A program made the position numbers and the translations under genes. The notes beneath the pieces are model-generated. The model was not told the DNA's origin, did no database searches, and was given only the letters and a program-made list of their open reading frames with translations. This document shows, piece after piece, positions 1 through 13,400 of a stretch of DNA of 64,000 nucleotides. Position 1 is the stretch's first letter; each line of letters begins with the position of its first letter. The DNA comes from Amphiduros pacificus (lineage: Eukaryota > Annelida > Polychaeta > Phyllodocida > Hesionidae), in NCBI GenBank assembly GCA_949316495.1, contig OX439003.1, positions 21,265,198-21,329,197 on the forward strand. Reading direction: 5' to 3'.

Positions 1-2574
1 CATTTTTCACATATTATAGTGATCCGTGTTCTTTTGAAAACGAGTAAAAAATATTTAGTTGTGTTATGCATAGAACATGACATGTAAGCATTACCTGGGC
101 AACAATATTTAAATGTAGTTGATGTATAACAAAATCATGATGGATCCAGACGCTTGATTGGTGTTAACGTGTTAAATTTGTGAGCATTTCTAAACGCTTC
201 CACCTGGACGAACGCCAGCGTGGAGAACGTTATACATGGGAAATTGGCGACACTTTGACAAACTGTTTAGAGACTTCATGTTTAATTGGTGTAATCATGG
301 TAATCACGGTGTGAGAGTTTTGTAGACGTGGGGTGTGTGACAAGGCAATGTGACCCCTCAGATATTCTATGATAGTGTGTCCTGGTCTGTAACAGTCATT
401 GATTATGAGATCGAAGTTTGCGTCCCAAATTGTGGCTAATGATGGACGTTGCCTTGTATATTTCATGACCTAAAATTGGCGTTATTTTGCATTGATTTCA
501 TACAATTATGTCAATACTTGGAGTGCAAATTAAACCACAAAGGTAAGCATCCCGGGTATCATTTTTAAAAAGAATTTGTTATTGAAATGAAAGTATCATA
601 AGATACATGATCATGTGTTTATTCATTCTCATGTTTATCACCTCTTTGCTCTTGGTGCTTTTCGATACTAAAAGGGGTGAGAATGGGAGTTGAAACTGCT
701 ATTTTTCTCTATTGATTATTAGATGATAACGCTTTATGATGTGTGCATGGTAGTTCCGTGCTATACAGCCATGTACCCCCTGCCAGTCTATGAATATGTC
801 GTTCCGTTTGTAGTTATGGAGAGGTCCGTGTTACATGGGCTTCCATGGAGAGGCACAAAACTTGATGGTTCTCTCCCGCCGTTCCGGCCATCCCCACTTT
901 GCGGGAGTTCCAGCATCTCTACAGGAACCAATACTCTTGCCGGAACATCTTTCACTGAATAATCCAATCAATTCTAATGATCACCTTCAAATAAACAAAT
1001 ACAAATAATTATATAATAAGCGTATTCTAACTAAGGACCTCGATCTGTTCGCCTATAGAAGGTGCCACCTGGTGTTGGAAACATTCTGAGAGAGGAAGAT
1101 GTATAAAACACGGAATGTGTCGAAACGATTTATGGCTTAATGTATCAAGAAGACATAGGAAAGCGCTAGCGTCTAAATATATGCACTTCCTGATCATTAT
1201 AAAGCAAATGAAATGTTTCCATAGCTTCCCGTTTAACTAGACTCAACTGGGTCTGAGAATCAAATATATTTCATATATATAGATAGCGTGGATGGCAAGG
1301 GAGGGAAGGCCTTCTTTCTCCCGCCCGGAGCCATGCCGCGCTGGCACGTATAGACACACGATACTACAAATACATTTGTTCTGCAAATAAACGAGAAAAC
1401 CGATCGCTTTCACACGCATCTCTACCAAAAAACATCCCCTCCCCAACCTTCCCGCTGGGTTGCTATGGAAACCTGAGTGGTAAGGAAGCGGGTAATGAAG
1501 TCAGAAGCTGAAGTGATGGATGAAGCAGTTGTTGGAGGTGAGAGGAAGACGAGGTGGTGTATGGCCGCCACGGGTCGGCCCGGGTCAGGGCAAGCTCCGC
1601 ATACCTGCCACACTCAGATCTGTCATTCCCCCACCAGCATCAACATGTCATCATCAAAACATTTTGCTTTCACCTTTCTTTTGATAGTCATCTGAAAACT
1701 TGATTTTATATAAAACGAGGTAGATGAGCAGAAAAAAAACAAAAACAAAAAAAAACATATTGAACCGTTGTGTCTGACAGTATCGATCTCTGATAGCGTG
1801 TAAGACAGACAGACCCCAGAGCTAGACCAGGCGCGGGAAGCCATGATAAGGTCATAGCATTTTGGACAAATTTGATACAGAGGATCATATTGAAGTACAA
1901 TGAGTAAAATCAGATATCTTGTATTCCTAGTCTGTGCTAATATTCACAAAGATGTAAGAAAAACCCTGGAATATTAGAACCTACAAGTTAATACAAAGAT
2001 GTCGAGATATGCAAGTGAGTGACAAAAGTGAATGTAATCAAAATGATTTGTGAAGTATCGCCAGGTGAATGTCTTGCCATCACTGCAGATTTTTTTTCAC
2101 GGGGAGTTGATCTTTTTGGATCATGATGATAAGACAAGATGTCAGCGCCATCTGTCAGCAACATCAGATATTCTACACCTAGAGTTTCCATGGCAATAGA
2201 GCGGCAAAATTAATATAACATGCTGAAAATGTCATATTTCAACAGGTGATAGTTATTAGGGGCCAACCGTGTGATGAGAGGCTGGGGCGAATCTGGTGAT
2301 AGCCGAGGGAGGGGCGGACCCTGCCGCGAACCCCAGGAAGCCCCGCTCTCCTCGGCGGGCAGCGAACAACATGGGCTCAGTGCGGGTAATTCACACATAA
2401 GCGGGAACATTGGGTAAGCAGGTAAGATCACAGACTGGGGTAACACAACACTAAGTGCTGAAGGCATGATCACTTTGATCGTAGACGGGTAGACCATGGT
2501 GCTCAGATTGGCCCAAACTGCAACTTTACCGCTTCAACAAACAGGCACATCCTCCATCAGCTTCTGAAACCCAG
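1..2574. other. Intergenic sequence left of the pyrimidine array
   Basis: No gene is recognised. Short open frames on both strands have no familiar domain and low-complexity composition. Two motif matches stand out: a CTCF-like core on the minus strand at 1064-1075, and AGATGGCGC on the minus strand at 2145-2153. The GC-rich patch at 2280-2400 has no coding signature. An A-rich tract lies near 1734-1756. Confidence 0.6.
1064..1075 (-). promoter_or_regulatory. CTCF-like core motif
   Basis: On the minus strand the sequence reads ACACCAGGTGGC, one mismatch from the known bilaterian CTCF core CCASYAGRKGGC. It lies about 8.3 kb upstream of the Zic start codon. Only the motif match is seen; binding is inferred. 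Confidence 0.35.
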
Positions 2575-3062
2575 TCAGCCCCTGCTCTCAGCGCTCAGAC
2601 CCTGCTCCCAGCGCTCAGCCCCTGCCCCCAGCGCTCAGCCCCTGCTTCCTGCCCCCTGCTCCCTGTTGTCTATGTTCAGCCCCTACTTCCTGCTCCCCAC
2701 TCTCAGCCCCCTGCTCCCTGCTTCCTGTGTTCAGCCCCTGCTTACTGCTCCCCACTCTCAACCCCCTGCTCCCTGCTTCCTGTGCTCAGCCCCTACTTAC
2801 TGCTCCCCACTCTCAGCCCCCTGCTCCCCGCTTCCGGTGCTCAGCCCCTACTTACTGCTCCCCACTCTCAGCCCCCTGCTCCCTGCTTCCTGTGCTCAGC
2901 CCCTGCTTACTGCTCCCCACTCTCAGCCCCCTGCTCCCTGCTTCCTCTGCTCAGCCCCTACTTACTGCTCCCCACTCTCAGCCCCCTGCTCCCCACTCTC
3001 AGCCCCCTGCTCCTTACTTTCAGCCCCCTGCTCCCCGCTCCCAGCCCCCTGCTCCCTGCTCT
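2575..3062. repeat. Pyrimidine-rich minisatellite, 55-bp unit with 20-21-bp sub-units
   Basis: Five full 55-bp units start at 2680, 2735, 2790, 2845 and 2900, and a partial sixth starts at 2955. Each begins CCCCTRCTTACTGCTCCCCA and ends in CTCAG. The left end (about 2585-2640) has shorter units of about 20 bp with the core CCCAGCGCTCAG. The right end (about 2982-3062) has about four units of about 21 bp. The + strand is almost all C and T with scattered A and G. Because 55 is not a multiple of three, the same sequence appears in all three + frames, which explains the overlapping Pro/Leu/Ser-rich open frames. Confidence 0.95.
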
Positions 3063-6000
3063 CAAATCTGAGGAAATATGTTCCAAAGTGTGCATTGGGG
3101 AAATGAAATGTAATTGGGGAAATGATGATTGTTTCATATTGTTTTCATTGTATCAGTAAACAAAATAGATAAGAATGATTTAAGCTTAGGAAAATAAGAC
3201 TTGACACTAACACTGTGAATGGAGAGTTGTGATGCCAAGGAATTAATGCCAAAATAAACACTATAAACTAAATCTTTTATTTCAAAAGATAAGCATTCTA
3301 GATTTTTCTAAAATATTTAAAACCAATTTGCTATACACAAAAAGTGGACTTTCTAATTTAGATTTCTGGTGTATAATTAAGGTTCACAGGTTGCGCATTG
3401 TGCGTGGGGAGTCCGTTAGTGGCTAGGATGGGGTAGTCAAGTAGTGGGGGTATGTCACCCCCTCCTGTGCCCCCTGTCACTAACCCCACCCCGCCCCCAA
3501 ACCCTCCTCCTAATAAAGCCTTGGCCTGCTTACACATTGTCCAAGTTTACCCATCCAGGCTGCATACTCCCCTTGTAGCATTGTGGTGCCATTGTATGTG
3601 GGCTTTCTCTGGCACTGTAAGCCTATTGTTACAGGCTTGTCTGGTCACTTGGACAAGCACATAATGCTTCAAACTGTCATTATACACCAAATACCTCTGT
3701 CACATAACCAGAAGAAGAAAATAAAAGACAATGAAAGCAAAATTTGGTTTGCCCCTTCTCAAGTCACGATAATTTACATAATGAGATATTTTATTAGCAT
3801 TATTTTAACATTATGCTAAAAATATTCCAATGTCATACGTTTTGTTAAAATACAAACCTGCTGCATGAAATCTGTATTTATTGAAAAGATAAACATGTAT
3901 ATTCTCCAGATATATTTCAGTTTTATGATTCAAGGTCTCTCAGGTAAAAAGAGCAAGCCTAGATTTCCTGGTAATTCTATTCAATCTCGGTGGGTGTCAT
4001 GTTTCCTTGTTCGGTCATATTTCACATTTTGGCGTGATCATATAATTTACACCAATATACTGGCTGAAAACAGTACATAAAGAAACATAACATACCGCCA
4101 AGCATATTGTCGTATATATGTCAAATACTTATCTATTAGGTATCATTTTAAAAGAACTGATTTTATCCAATTTTGTTAGAATAAACCTTTTAATCAGAAA
4201 TGTACACATGTAAATTCCCAAATGATAGGATAATGATGCATAACATATGGACGCGAAACATAAAACCGATATTGTTTTTTTATATATTGCATTAATAATC
4301 TTCAATTAGTTCATTTATTACATTTATATAAAGGGGTAGATTGGTTGTGTTTTTTTTTAATTGCAAACAATGGCTTGAATTCCAATATTTATTTGAAAAA
4401 AATATATATTTATGAAATTAAAATTAAAAGGTCTGTTAGCCCAGGGGTACATGCTGAAGTTAAGTGATAACCACAGTGTTAAAAGTTCCTATCATTCACC
4501 AGGTGATTGGTTCACTTATTGACTAAGTTGTTAGGAAAAATGGACTTCTTGATGGATGAGCCCATTGATCATAAAGTGAAACAAGGAGACTGTTTCCAGA
4601 CATGTAGTGGTGGCATGTCCAGTGCCAGATGAGTTGGGAAAAACTGACTGGTGTCTGAAAGTCACTGAAATTATAGAGTGACTTATTTTTAGGGCATAGA
4701 TAACTAAAATCAGAAGAAAAAAATATGGGAAAACTCTAAGAGTTATTTTTAAAAAAGTTCTGGATACGCTAGTGAGTGGGTTTGGGTGCAGAGACCTGCT
4801 GTGGCCTCCCATGGCCTGCTGACAGTTCCCCTCTACATCCCCTCTTCCTTCACCACAAATTGGAACCATCCCGGCCTGTACCAGTCACAAAATGCGGAGA
4901 GCAAGCTGCACCCCTCACCCGATATGAGCTGTATTAGTGGGGCATATTATATTTGACACGACCCCTTCATGCAGGGCCACAAAACATGTGCTTGTTGATC
5001 AGTTGATAGACCCGTCATCAGACCCTCAGACAGCCTCAGGTCCTAAAACATTCGTCTTATATTTAGCCTAATAATGCTGCAGAATGTGGGGATTACTTTG
5101 GCATGTTTTGGGTGTCAGCCTCGCTCAAAACACCACATTTGTTCACCCTTCTACATAAGAACTTTTATCGAATTGTCTTTTTCTGTGACGGTTTTATCAA
5201 TGTTTATTTTCTGTTACAATAATAAGAAAACGTCTTAAAGAAGTGATTCCAATATATTAAAGTATCAACAGTATTTGGAGTATTTGTTAGGTAAACATAT
5301 TGACCGAATAATAGAGGTAAAACAATATTATTTTAGAAACATATTACTTGCCACTGATTGCATTTTACCCAACCAAGAGGTGACATTTTGAAATGGCAGA
5401 GATTGGAGTTGATTAGCGGAGGAGATTAAGAGTGGATTAATGTTGGACTAATTCTGATTACTAATCCTTTCTATGAACAGAATGGTAACTATACAGATTT
5501 GTTCCGCCCAATATGATTGTGTTGGCACTGAGAGAGGATCAAGAGAGGTCTGACTGACACGGCGACCCACTGAGATCCTTTTTGTACCATGTAATGCCAT
5601 AACGACTTGTCCAACCAAAGTTTTTTTCAGAAGTAACACGCCTTGATTATTCTGAGATTGTCCACTTAGACTAGTTTTGTGTCTTCTCCTTTGGGGGTCA
5701 AAATCTGGTCCAGAGATCCGACTATAATAAGTTGTCCCTAACTCAGAAATGCCGTAATAACTTTAACTCTTTCGGGATCTCATTTCTTTGAATCCTGGGT
5801 AGAGTATTTTGTCCTTCATTTAAGGAGAGTGACAAGATTTGAAAAAATATATAATCCCGGTGAACAGAATAGAATTGTCATTGTATCGACCTGACACGAG
5901 TATGCGCTTCACAAAGTTGTCGCTGTGGAGTGTGGGGGTTTTAGTGTAGGCATTTGTGTATGTGTAAAGAAGCGGAAAGATACATATCTAGCAGGGAGAT

Positions 6001-8899
6001 CAGGTGTTTGCTTGGCTTATAGCATGCTTCATAGATTGGAAAATAGCTTGTCTTTGCTGACAAACTGCCACAAATGACCCGCTGTAGATAACGTCTCGCT
6101 AAGTGATTGTCCTGTCATCATAGAAGACAACCTTATCCTGGTAAAAACGCAATTTGGAGTGGAAATATCTTGTACCTCAATTATAGCATTTTGTTTCTAT
6201 TTGGAGCCCAGAAAAAAGAGCAAAGCCTGGTAGGTGAGATGTGGCAGGTGTATAGAAGGGGGAGGAAATGCTCATATCGGAAGAATCTCATCACGGGGGC
6301 CATCTTCTTCAATGTAGACATAGCAGTAATTAATTATGTTATCTGCTGTGAGAAAACATCCCCTGATGAGGGAGTACGGGAGGGGTCTCACCCTCTGCCC
6401 CGCCCCTGATGCGGGGTCCGACCAGGCCCAAATATACACGCGGGTTACGTAGTCTTATACACACGTACAGACACACTCACAGGCCAGTATCCCTACCAAG
6501 ATCCATGCAATGGGGAAAACCAAAATATATGGCTATTATCAGATATCAAAATGCAATATCAGTCTCATTATCAGTGTAATCTAGAGTCCGCCTATTAATA
6601 TTGAATGTTATTTGTCCAGCCTCCAATCATATGTATGGCAACCTTGAATTCAGGTTAAGATAAAGCCACAGTTGTCAGTCACAGATTCATGGATTTGATG
6701 ACTGTGACCGCGTTGTTCTCAATCACACCTGTGCTGAGAAGCTGACGTGAGTAGTGTTCACACCTCTCATCATGACATGGTAATTTTCTTGTCTCCCCGC
6801 TGCCAACTCATGTGTTAGAAAATGAATCACTGACATGCCACACAAAAAAAGGATATTGACTTTTCAGTCTTCTGAATATTTGTTGAAAAAAATGATTGCC
6901 TTACACATGTCATTGATTAATGATTATACCCTGTTTTATGTAAATCCTACGATGTGTTTATCAGTATAACAGTATTATGTGTGCATGTTTTGTCTTTTGT
7001 TTCCATCATTTTGTGCTCATTAAGAGTACGCTCCCATCAAAGATTTTCATTTTCATATGATTACATCTCCTGGCAGTGTTGACACAGATCAGGGACAGAG
7101 TGTAATTAGAAGAATGAATAGATCATTTCCTGAGGAAGGTGAGCCTATATGTGGGTTACATAAGCTACATTATTACAGAACAACACTGGAGTGTTTGATC
7201 TAGTAGTGCACTGAGGGCCCACATGGGGGCGCAGCTAACTGCGACAACCTGCTATCTTTTATCCCAATATCTATATCTTTGATGCCAATAATTAGAGAGA
7301 AGACTTCGCAATCAACGCTTTGTATGACCAATATTGAAATATGCACTTATTGAGGACTTGCATTCTAACAGTATAACAACACCATGTGTATGTTATGAAA
7401 GGCGATTTAATTACTGGTGTATGAGTAAACGCTATTACATACTTATCCTTGGGAAAATGTTTTGCTACTGATGAGTTTATGCATGCATCTCGAATATGCA
7501 CTATTTTATTACTATTTTATGTAATAATCCATGTCTATCTTTCATAACGGTGCGTTAATGGTGAAACTGCAATATCACTTTTTACATTCTTTTCCAGTGA
7601 CTTAGGGTCAACTATTTGAACTCATTTGGTTTTTCCATATCAAATAAAGGTTTCATTACCAGATATAGAGATGATGGCATATATGTCATTTTTGCCTCGA
7701 CATTCCGGCATTTCTGGGCTACTTTTCTATTTACATCACGCCAATAAATTTACTATCTAAGTTATTAGTATCATGTTCTGGGTGTACACAAGACAGTAGC
7801 GGGCTGTGCAGGCAAAATACCGAGGTGCTGATAAAGGTGTTGAGGATTGTTTATCAAGCAAATAAGGAAAGTCAATATTAGTGCTTTGAGGCTTTGAGGT
7901 GCATTTTTCACGGCCACTTGTGATGCGCTGTGTAAACTAGGTGACAATATACACGAAGGGCTCAGTATATTGACATAACTGATGCGATTTGCTGCCTATA
8001 TGAGAGAGAGGATGAGTGTTATAGAACCGTACACGTGTAGAGGGGGGACTCGGCACATGATGAGGGGAGAAGGTCTCTATGTACTTTCACTTACACTCCC
8101 ATTACTTGTGTTCCTTATCTGTACCCAGATCTGCCCTCAGATTGTCAAGTCTCTAAAAGGTCAATGGATTGTCCAATTTGCACACTAATGCGCTGCTTGA
8201 TGTTTAAAGCTCACCTGAAGGCAACCAGGCATGCCATTCTAAAAACCTCCAACCACTGCCATTGCATCGGGAGGACACTCTTGAAAATCTCAAGCCGCTT
8301 TTGTATGCAAAACTAGAGCACTCTGCCAGTCATATGATTTGTACAGTTTGTTTTACTGAAATGTGGCATTCCTGTAAAGTAAATCGACCTTGTTATACTG
8401 AGTAAGTTTTGTTCAACACAATGAAGAGGGGGCAAATCTATTGTTTGGACTCAAATAGGTGTAGGCTGGTGTGTAAGGATGGTTTGTGCCCGCATGGGGC
8501 AGGGTATTGTGGCTCTCAGTTGTGACCCGGGATTGAAGCCCTTTCCCACGGAGCCCACATTAACCACCCGAGTAGTTTTCGCAGCTTGCTCATCATGCCA
8601 GCCCCACATCTCCACTTCACTCGACCCAAACACGGCCAACTGACACATTGTTTTTAACTCCCCACACAATGCCTTAATTAAAGTTCACAATTAGCAATTT
8701 GTTGCTTAGAAGCCGACGGCCACTTTCCAACACTTCTGTGACAACATTGCGTATATATGACCAAAATATCATTGGGAAGTCATTCAGTCTAATTTTTATA
8801 TCTGACTGAGTTGCAAACATAATCAAAACAAGTTATTTTTCTCTGTGGGTTTATAGTTTGTGAGATGTTATGCTTAGGATATCTAAGCTAGTGTGAGTT
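3063..8899. other. Intergenic sequence upstream of Zic
   Basis: No gene is recognised in this 5.8 kb. Open frames are short, overlap on both strands and show no domain. Composition is AT-rich with ordinary short homopolymers. A YY1-like AAGATGGCC sits on the minus strand near 6300. The segment at 8160-8720 is more complex in sequence and contains a TTAATTAA homeodomain-type site, so it could be regulatory, but nothing decisive is visible. Confidence 0.5.
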
Positions 8900-9391
8900 G
8901 AGTAATACCACAAGTTGTGAGAACCAGCCGAGACAAGTGTGTTTACTATAATCTACAACTGCAGGGAAGTCAGTGGGACTTCTGATATCCCCGGGGAACT
9001 GTCTGTTCACATCGGCAGGGCTATAGCCGCTGCTTACAACTACAAATCTACGCTTCAAAATCAAAGTTTCATTCATAATTCCACGACAAGTTTGGAGCTA
9101 TACAAGAATATTAGAATCACAACAGGTTCTAAAGTTGGATTACCGTCTGCTAACAGACGCTCCGCCCACTGCCCATGCGCACTGCGGGATTGCCGTCAAT
9201 CAGTTTCTTTAAACCAATGGGATAGCTGCTTGGTGGGATTGAGGTTGAGTCGTGCATGCTGTGTCTCTAACAAGCCTTGTGTTTGGCTGACCAGAACCTG
9301 GCACTTTTTCTACAGCTAACTGATTGCAAGTTTTCTTGGCGAGTGTAGGCCAACAGGGGCGCCCCTCAGTTACATTTTATCTACACAAATT
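8900..9391 (+). promoter_or_regulatory. Probable Zic proximal promoter and 5' leader
   Basis: This is the stretch just upstream of the Zic start codon. There is no TATA box. A TCF/LEF-type ATCAAAG lies at 9060-9066. A GC-rich patch with CCGCCC is followed by an NRF1-like ATGCGCA near 9161-9182. A CCAAT box lies at 9214-9218. A perfect palindrome AGGGGCGCCCCT at 9355-9366 is 25 nt from the ATG. A TAA at 9317-9319, in frame with the start codon, shows that the protein does not extend further upstream. The transcription start is not identifiable from sequence. A possible splice acceptor at 9314-9315 leaves open an upstream non-coding exon. Confidence 0.5.
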
Positions 9392-10496
9392 ATGGATCAC
9401 ACTTTATCCAAAGGCAGTTCGCAACTGGGGTTAGTTGTTGTTGGTAGTGGCAGCAGTGCACATGGTGAAAGTAGCAAGGAGACAGCTACTGGTCTAAGTT
9501 CTCACATAACAAGGACTATTCCAAGTTTGGCGGCAGAGTACCCCACTCAGCTTCTCACGGCTCAATCGGGAGCTTTTGGACCAACTACCACTTTCTCGGA
9601 CACTATGCTTAACCCGTTCATGCCGGACTCCGCGCATACAGCGCATCTGCCTCACGGGGCCCTCAAGTTATCTCCTCCCCATCCGATGGGACATGATGGC
9701 ACGGGAGCCTCGCACTCCCAGACGGCACAGTTTGGGGCTCAGACCAATGGATACATGTCGTCCCATGCTCACCACTACGCCGCCAGGGACTTCCTTCTCC
9801 GGAGAGACCACATGACACTGGCGGACCAGCCCAGCAGTATGTTTGTATCATCTTCCTCTCTCCACGGCCATCATGTATCCGACCCGGCCTCTAGTCATGT
9901 CATCTTCCCGGGACTTCATGATTCCCATCCCGGCACGGGAGCTGCAGCCCATGTCAACGGCCAGATGAGGTTATCCATCCCCGGGGCGGATATGTACGGC
10001 CGGGCCGACCAGTTCAATCAGATGACAAGCCCGAGAACTGACCACTTTCATCCCGCTCATAATCTTAACATGAATCCTCACATGAACCATCATATGAACC
10101 CTCACATGAACCCAATGAACCACATGAACATGGGTCCTCACGGCCCTGGTGCTTTCTTCAGGTACATGAGACCCCCAATCAAACAAGAACACACCTGTCA
10201 GTGGATAGATGAGGACCAACCAGAACCCAAGAAACCATGTAACAAAACTTTCTCCACGATGCACGAAGTGGTGACTCATTTGACAGTAGAGCATGTTGGG
10301 GGCCCTGAACAGGCCAACCATTCATGTTTTTGGCAGAACTGTGCCCGTGAAGGCAAGCCCTTCAAGGCCAAATATAAGCTTGTCAACCACATCCGAGTAC
10401 ACACTGGGGAGAAGCCTTTTCCCTGTCCATTCCCTGGTTGTGGGAAAGTCTTTGCCAGAAGTGAAAACCTCAAGATCCATAAAAGAACACATACAG
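9392..10496 (+). CDS. Zic: Zic-family zinc-finger transcription factor, coding exon 1 (joins 18879-19447)
   Basis: This is the first coding exon of a nuclear DNA-binding protein of 557 residues in the joined frame. Zic proteins bind GLI-like GC-rich sites and act in neural, mesodermal and segment patterning. The ATG has A at -3 and G at +4 and follows an in-frame stop. Visible parts, by residue, are as follows. A Zic-Opa conserved motif, ARDFLLRRD, is at 131-139. A His/Met/Asn-rich stretch is at 225-250. A SUMO-type IKQE is at 263-266. Finger 1 uses C269, C283, H296 and H301. Finger 2 uses C312, C317, H333 and H337. Finger 3 uses C345, C350, H363 and H367. W271 and W314 give the tandem CWCH2 signature of the family. 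The exon ends after HTG with a phase-1 donor ACAG|GTATGT, in the linker between fingers 3 and 4, the same place as the conserved bilaterian Zic intron. Assignment to Zic rather than Gli or Glis rests on the CWCH2 spacing, the Zic-Opa motif and finger identity. Confidence 0.97.
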
Positions 10497-13400
10497 GTAT
10501 GTAATCTTTTTCATTTACAAAATAATTCTAATGAAAAGACACATTGAAAAAATGTTCATTCTGTAAGATTAAAGAACAAGAGAAAGGAAAGTATGTGTCA
10601 CCCCAAAAGGGACCCTGAGCAAGTGAAGTCATCAATGAACAATAATATTATGAATCACTAATCTAAAACATTGAGTAAACACCACCAAGTCAAGATATTC
10701 AGGCATCGGCCTTGATTGAATGGCATGATTTTGCCATGTAGATAGTAATCAACTATTTCATTTGTATATACGTTTGAGGGATTATTCAATCATTCCCAAG
10801 GTCTTGAACAAAATTCGTTTGCTTTATAAACAAACGTTCTGATGAGAACTTCCTGAATAATATCCTAAACTTACAGAGCCGTGCATGATTTTTGAGATTG
10901 TCAGATCTATTCTAGAAGATACCTATAAATACTGGTGTATATTTAGCAGTTGAATGTGTCAAGTATTACTCTCAGGGGATACCCATCCTCTCAAAGTCTC
11001 GCCCAGCTAACAATTGTATCCACACTTAGGACCATCTCTCCTTTCACACAATATAGAACTTGCCAAAATGAGGGAGTTACCATGAGGATGGATTTGAATA
11101 TAAGTTCACTCATCACAAAACATACAACAAGAATGTGAGATAAACTCAATATATCTGCATGGGTTGTTTCAGGATTCGATGGGCTCAAATGTTTGACAAT
11201 TGTTTGTGCAACTTGATAAGCTCGTAGACCAAAATTTGAATCTAAATCCTGACTAACTACAAGTCACAGGCGAGTTCGAAATGAGGTTAGGCAGTTGTAG
11301 ATAAAAATAGCTAATAATCTGCTAATGTTATACCCGCTTTGAAAGAATTGAGGAATAAGAACACACTGTCTGTAATTTGACTAGGATGCCTTTAACATTT
11401 TTTGTAATTGTTAAATTGCCAACCAAATTAAATTTAATGTCGCTTATATGTGTGGAAATAATTGACACTGAATTTTCATTAATAATAAATGCACGTTTAA
11501 TCGTTTAAAAAGAATTATATATATATTAATTGCAAATAATCAAGGCGACACACGCCTAAGAAAAATAGTGGTAATAAATTGTCCACCCCATCTCTAATTT
11601 TGCTGCTGTGGTAACCACATTTGGTTTAATGATCAAATAGAAATTGCACGTGGTGGAAACTTTATATGCCATGAAAGTAAACATTCAGATTCACAGCGCA
11701 GACATCTGACATCGCATTCACAATGAGCAGTTGTGGTAATACATAGGTCCAAGTTTCATATAATATGATAAATGTCTGACTTTCTGAAAATCATAATTTT
11801 GTCACAGGTAGCTCAAATTTGAGATGTGCGTGTTTGAGGGTTTGCAACACTCCCCCTCAAGTCAAAACGGCAATCAGCGTGTTCACAGAGCGACAAAATA
11901 CTCTCCTCTTAAATGATTCCACATCAATATTATATTCTCACATCCCTAAAAAAATAACATTAACAAAGTGAAACTTTTTTTATGGAATATGGAAAACGTT
12001 ACTGGCAGAATACACATTTTTTTCCCAAATAAAAGTTCCACATCTTTTGGCGCGGTGTATAAAATATCTAGCAATACCACAATATCATAACAGCTATAGG
12101 TTCCCTGACCAAGCAGTTTGGTTCGTTTTTATCGATTTCAGTTTAGCAACAATTTTGTGGATAAATGGGCGGTAAATTATAGTGCCACAAACCGTGATGC
12201 TTGGAGCGCGTGTTGGGCATTTGTAATGAGTAAAAACTACATAATCCCGGCCCAGGCATGAAGTATTAAGCCTGATATCTCCTCAGGAAACATGTGGCAC
12301 CCAGGATTGCAATCCTCTTCTATCCCTGCCACTGAGGGGTTTAGCTCCTCTTGCAAAAATATACTCAACACGTGAATTGCAGTTGACTCTGTGTTGAGTA
12401 TTTCCACAAGAGAAATGCAAACACAGTGAGTAGTTTTGTAATTAAACAAAGCAAGTTGTGGTAATCCGATTAATCATGAATGTGAAATCATGGTAGGATG
12501 ACAAGGCAAATTGTGCGGTTGGGGCTGAGATTAATGTTTGGTTGGCTTGTATGTGGCGATGGAGGTCATATTGAAGGGGGCAAAGGGTGACTGGACCGAT
12601 CCCTCTGGACTGACCAAGGCTGGAGAGCCGAGAGAGACTGAGAGCGTTATATAGCCTATCAAACCTATATGCTTCACAACAGCCAAATGTTTGGATGTGC
12701 CACCACTTGACAAAATAAATAACTCATCAATTTACTGATGGTGTGTGGAGAATAATTGGTGGACAGAAAGTTAGGCCATCGCCCTGTTGAGATTTCCATG
12801 GATACGGCCGGGACAATGTGTCCAGGGTCTTGTGTCCTCCGGTCCCCGGGACAAGAAGGAGGTTCCCGGGTGGTGGCAAAAGACATTCAGGTTTCTGCCT
12901 CAGTGGCCGGGAGAAGGACGTTTGAATGTGTTGTGTTTGCATGGTATATAGTGTAAACACGAGTGGTAGGATAGTAGTAGCAACACAGCTGTGGTCTGCT
13001 GCATTTTATATGTATATGTGTTTCATAACAGTCACATTATGTGGTTGAAATAAGTGGTGATGACTTCTCATGAGATGGTCAAATGTACATGTTAATACTG
13101 TGTCCCGTCATGGTCTCACAGGTGACGTGATCACTGTCCAGGTGTCATCACCCATTGCTGTAGATCGGTAAACACTCATAAAGACAGACAACTATTGTCA
13201 TATTTGCGCCTCCCGGGGCCAGAAATTTTGCCTGTCCCCACCGGCAAGCAACAACACTTCGCTTTAGGATCTGTCACTCAGGGCAGGCTGCGCCGGTTGT
13301 AAAACAGATGTCCAATGGATTTTTTATGAACTTCAAAACGCTGTATTATGTGTGTCATTCTGTCATTTAACACCCACAACACTAACACAGTAGAGAGTCA

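Noticed and set aside
2666-3159. Three Pro/Leu/Ser-rich open frames that look like a low-complexity secreted protein
   Set aside because: The 55-bp pyrimidine repeat gives the same peptide in each frame; no signal peptide or splice context.
8530-8625. tRNA-derived SINE on the minus strand
   Set aside because: A GGCTTCAATCC word resembles a B box and an A-box-like word lies upstream, but both have mismatches and there is no tail, second copy or target-site duplication.
8939-9319. 126-codon frame directly upstream of and in frame with Zic
   Set aside because: It ends at a TAA 24 codons before the Zic ATG and shows no Zic-like sequence; it overlaps the promoter and leader.
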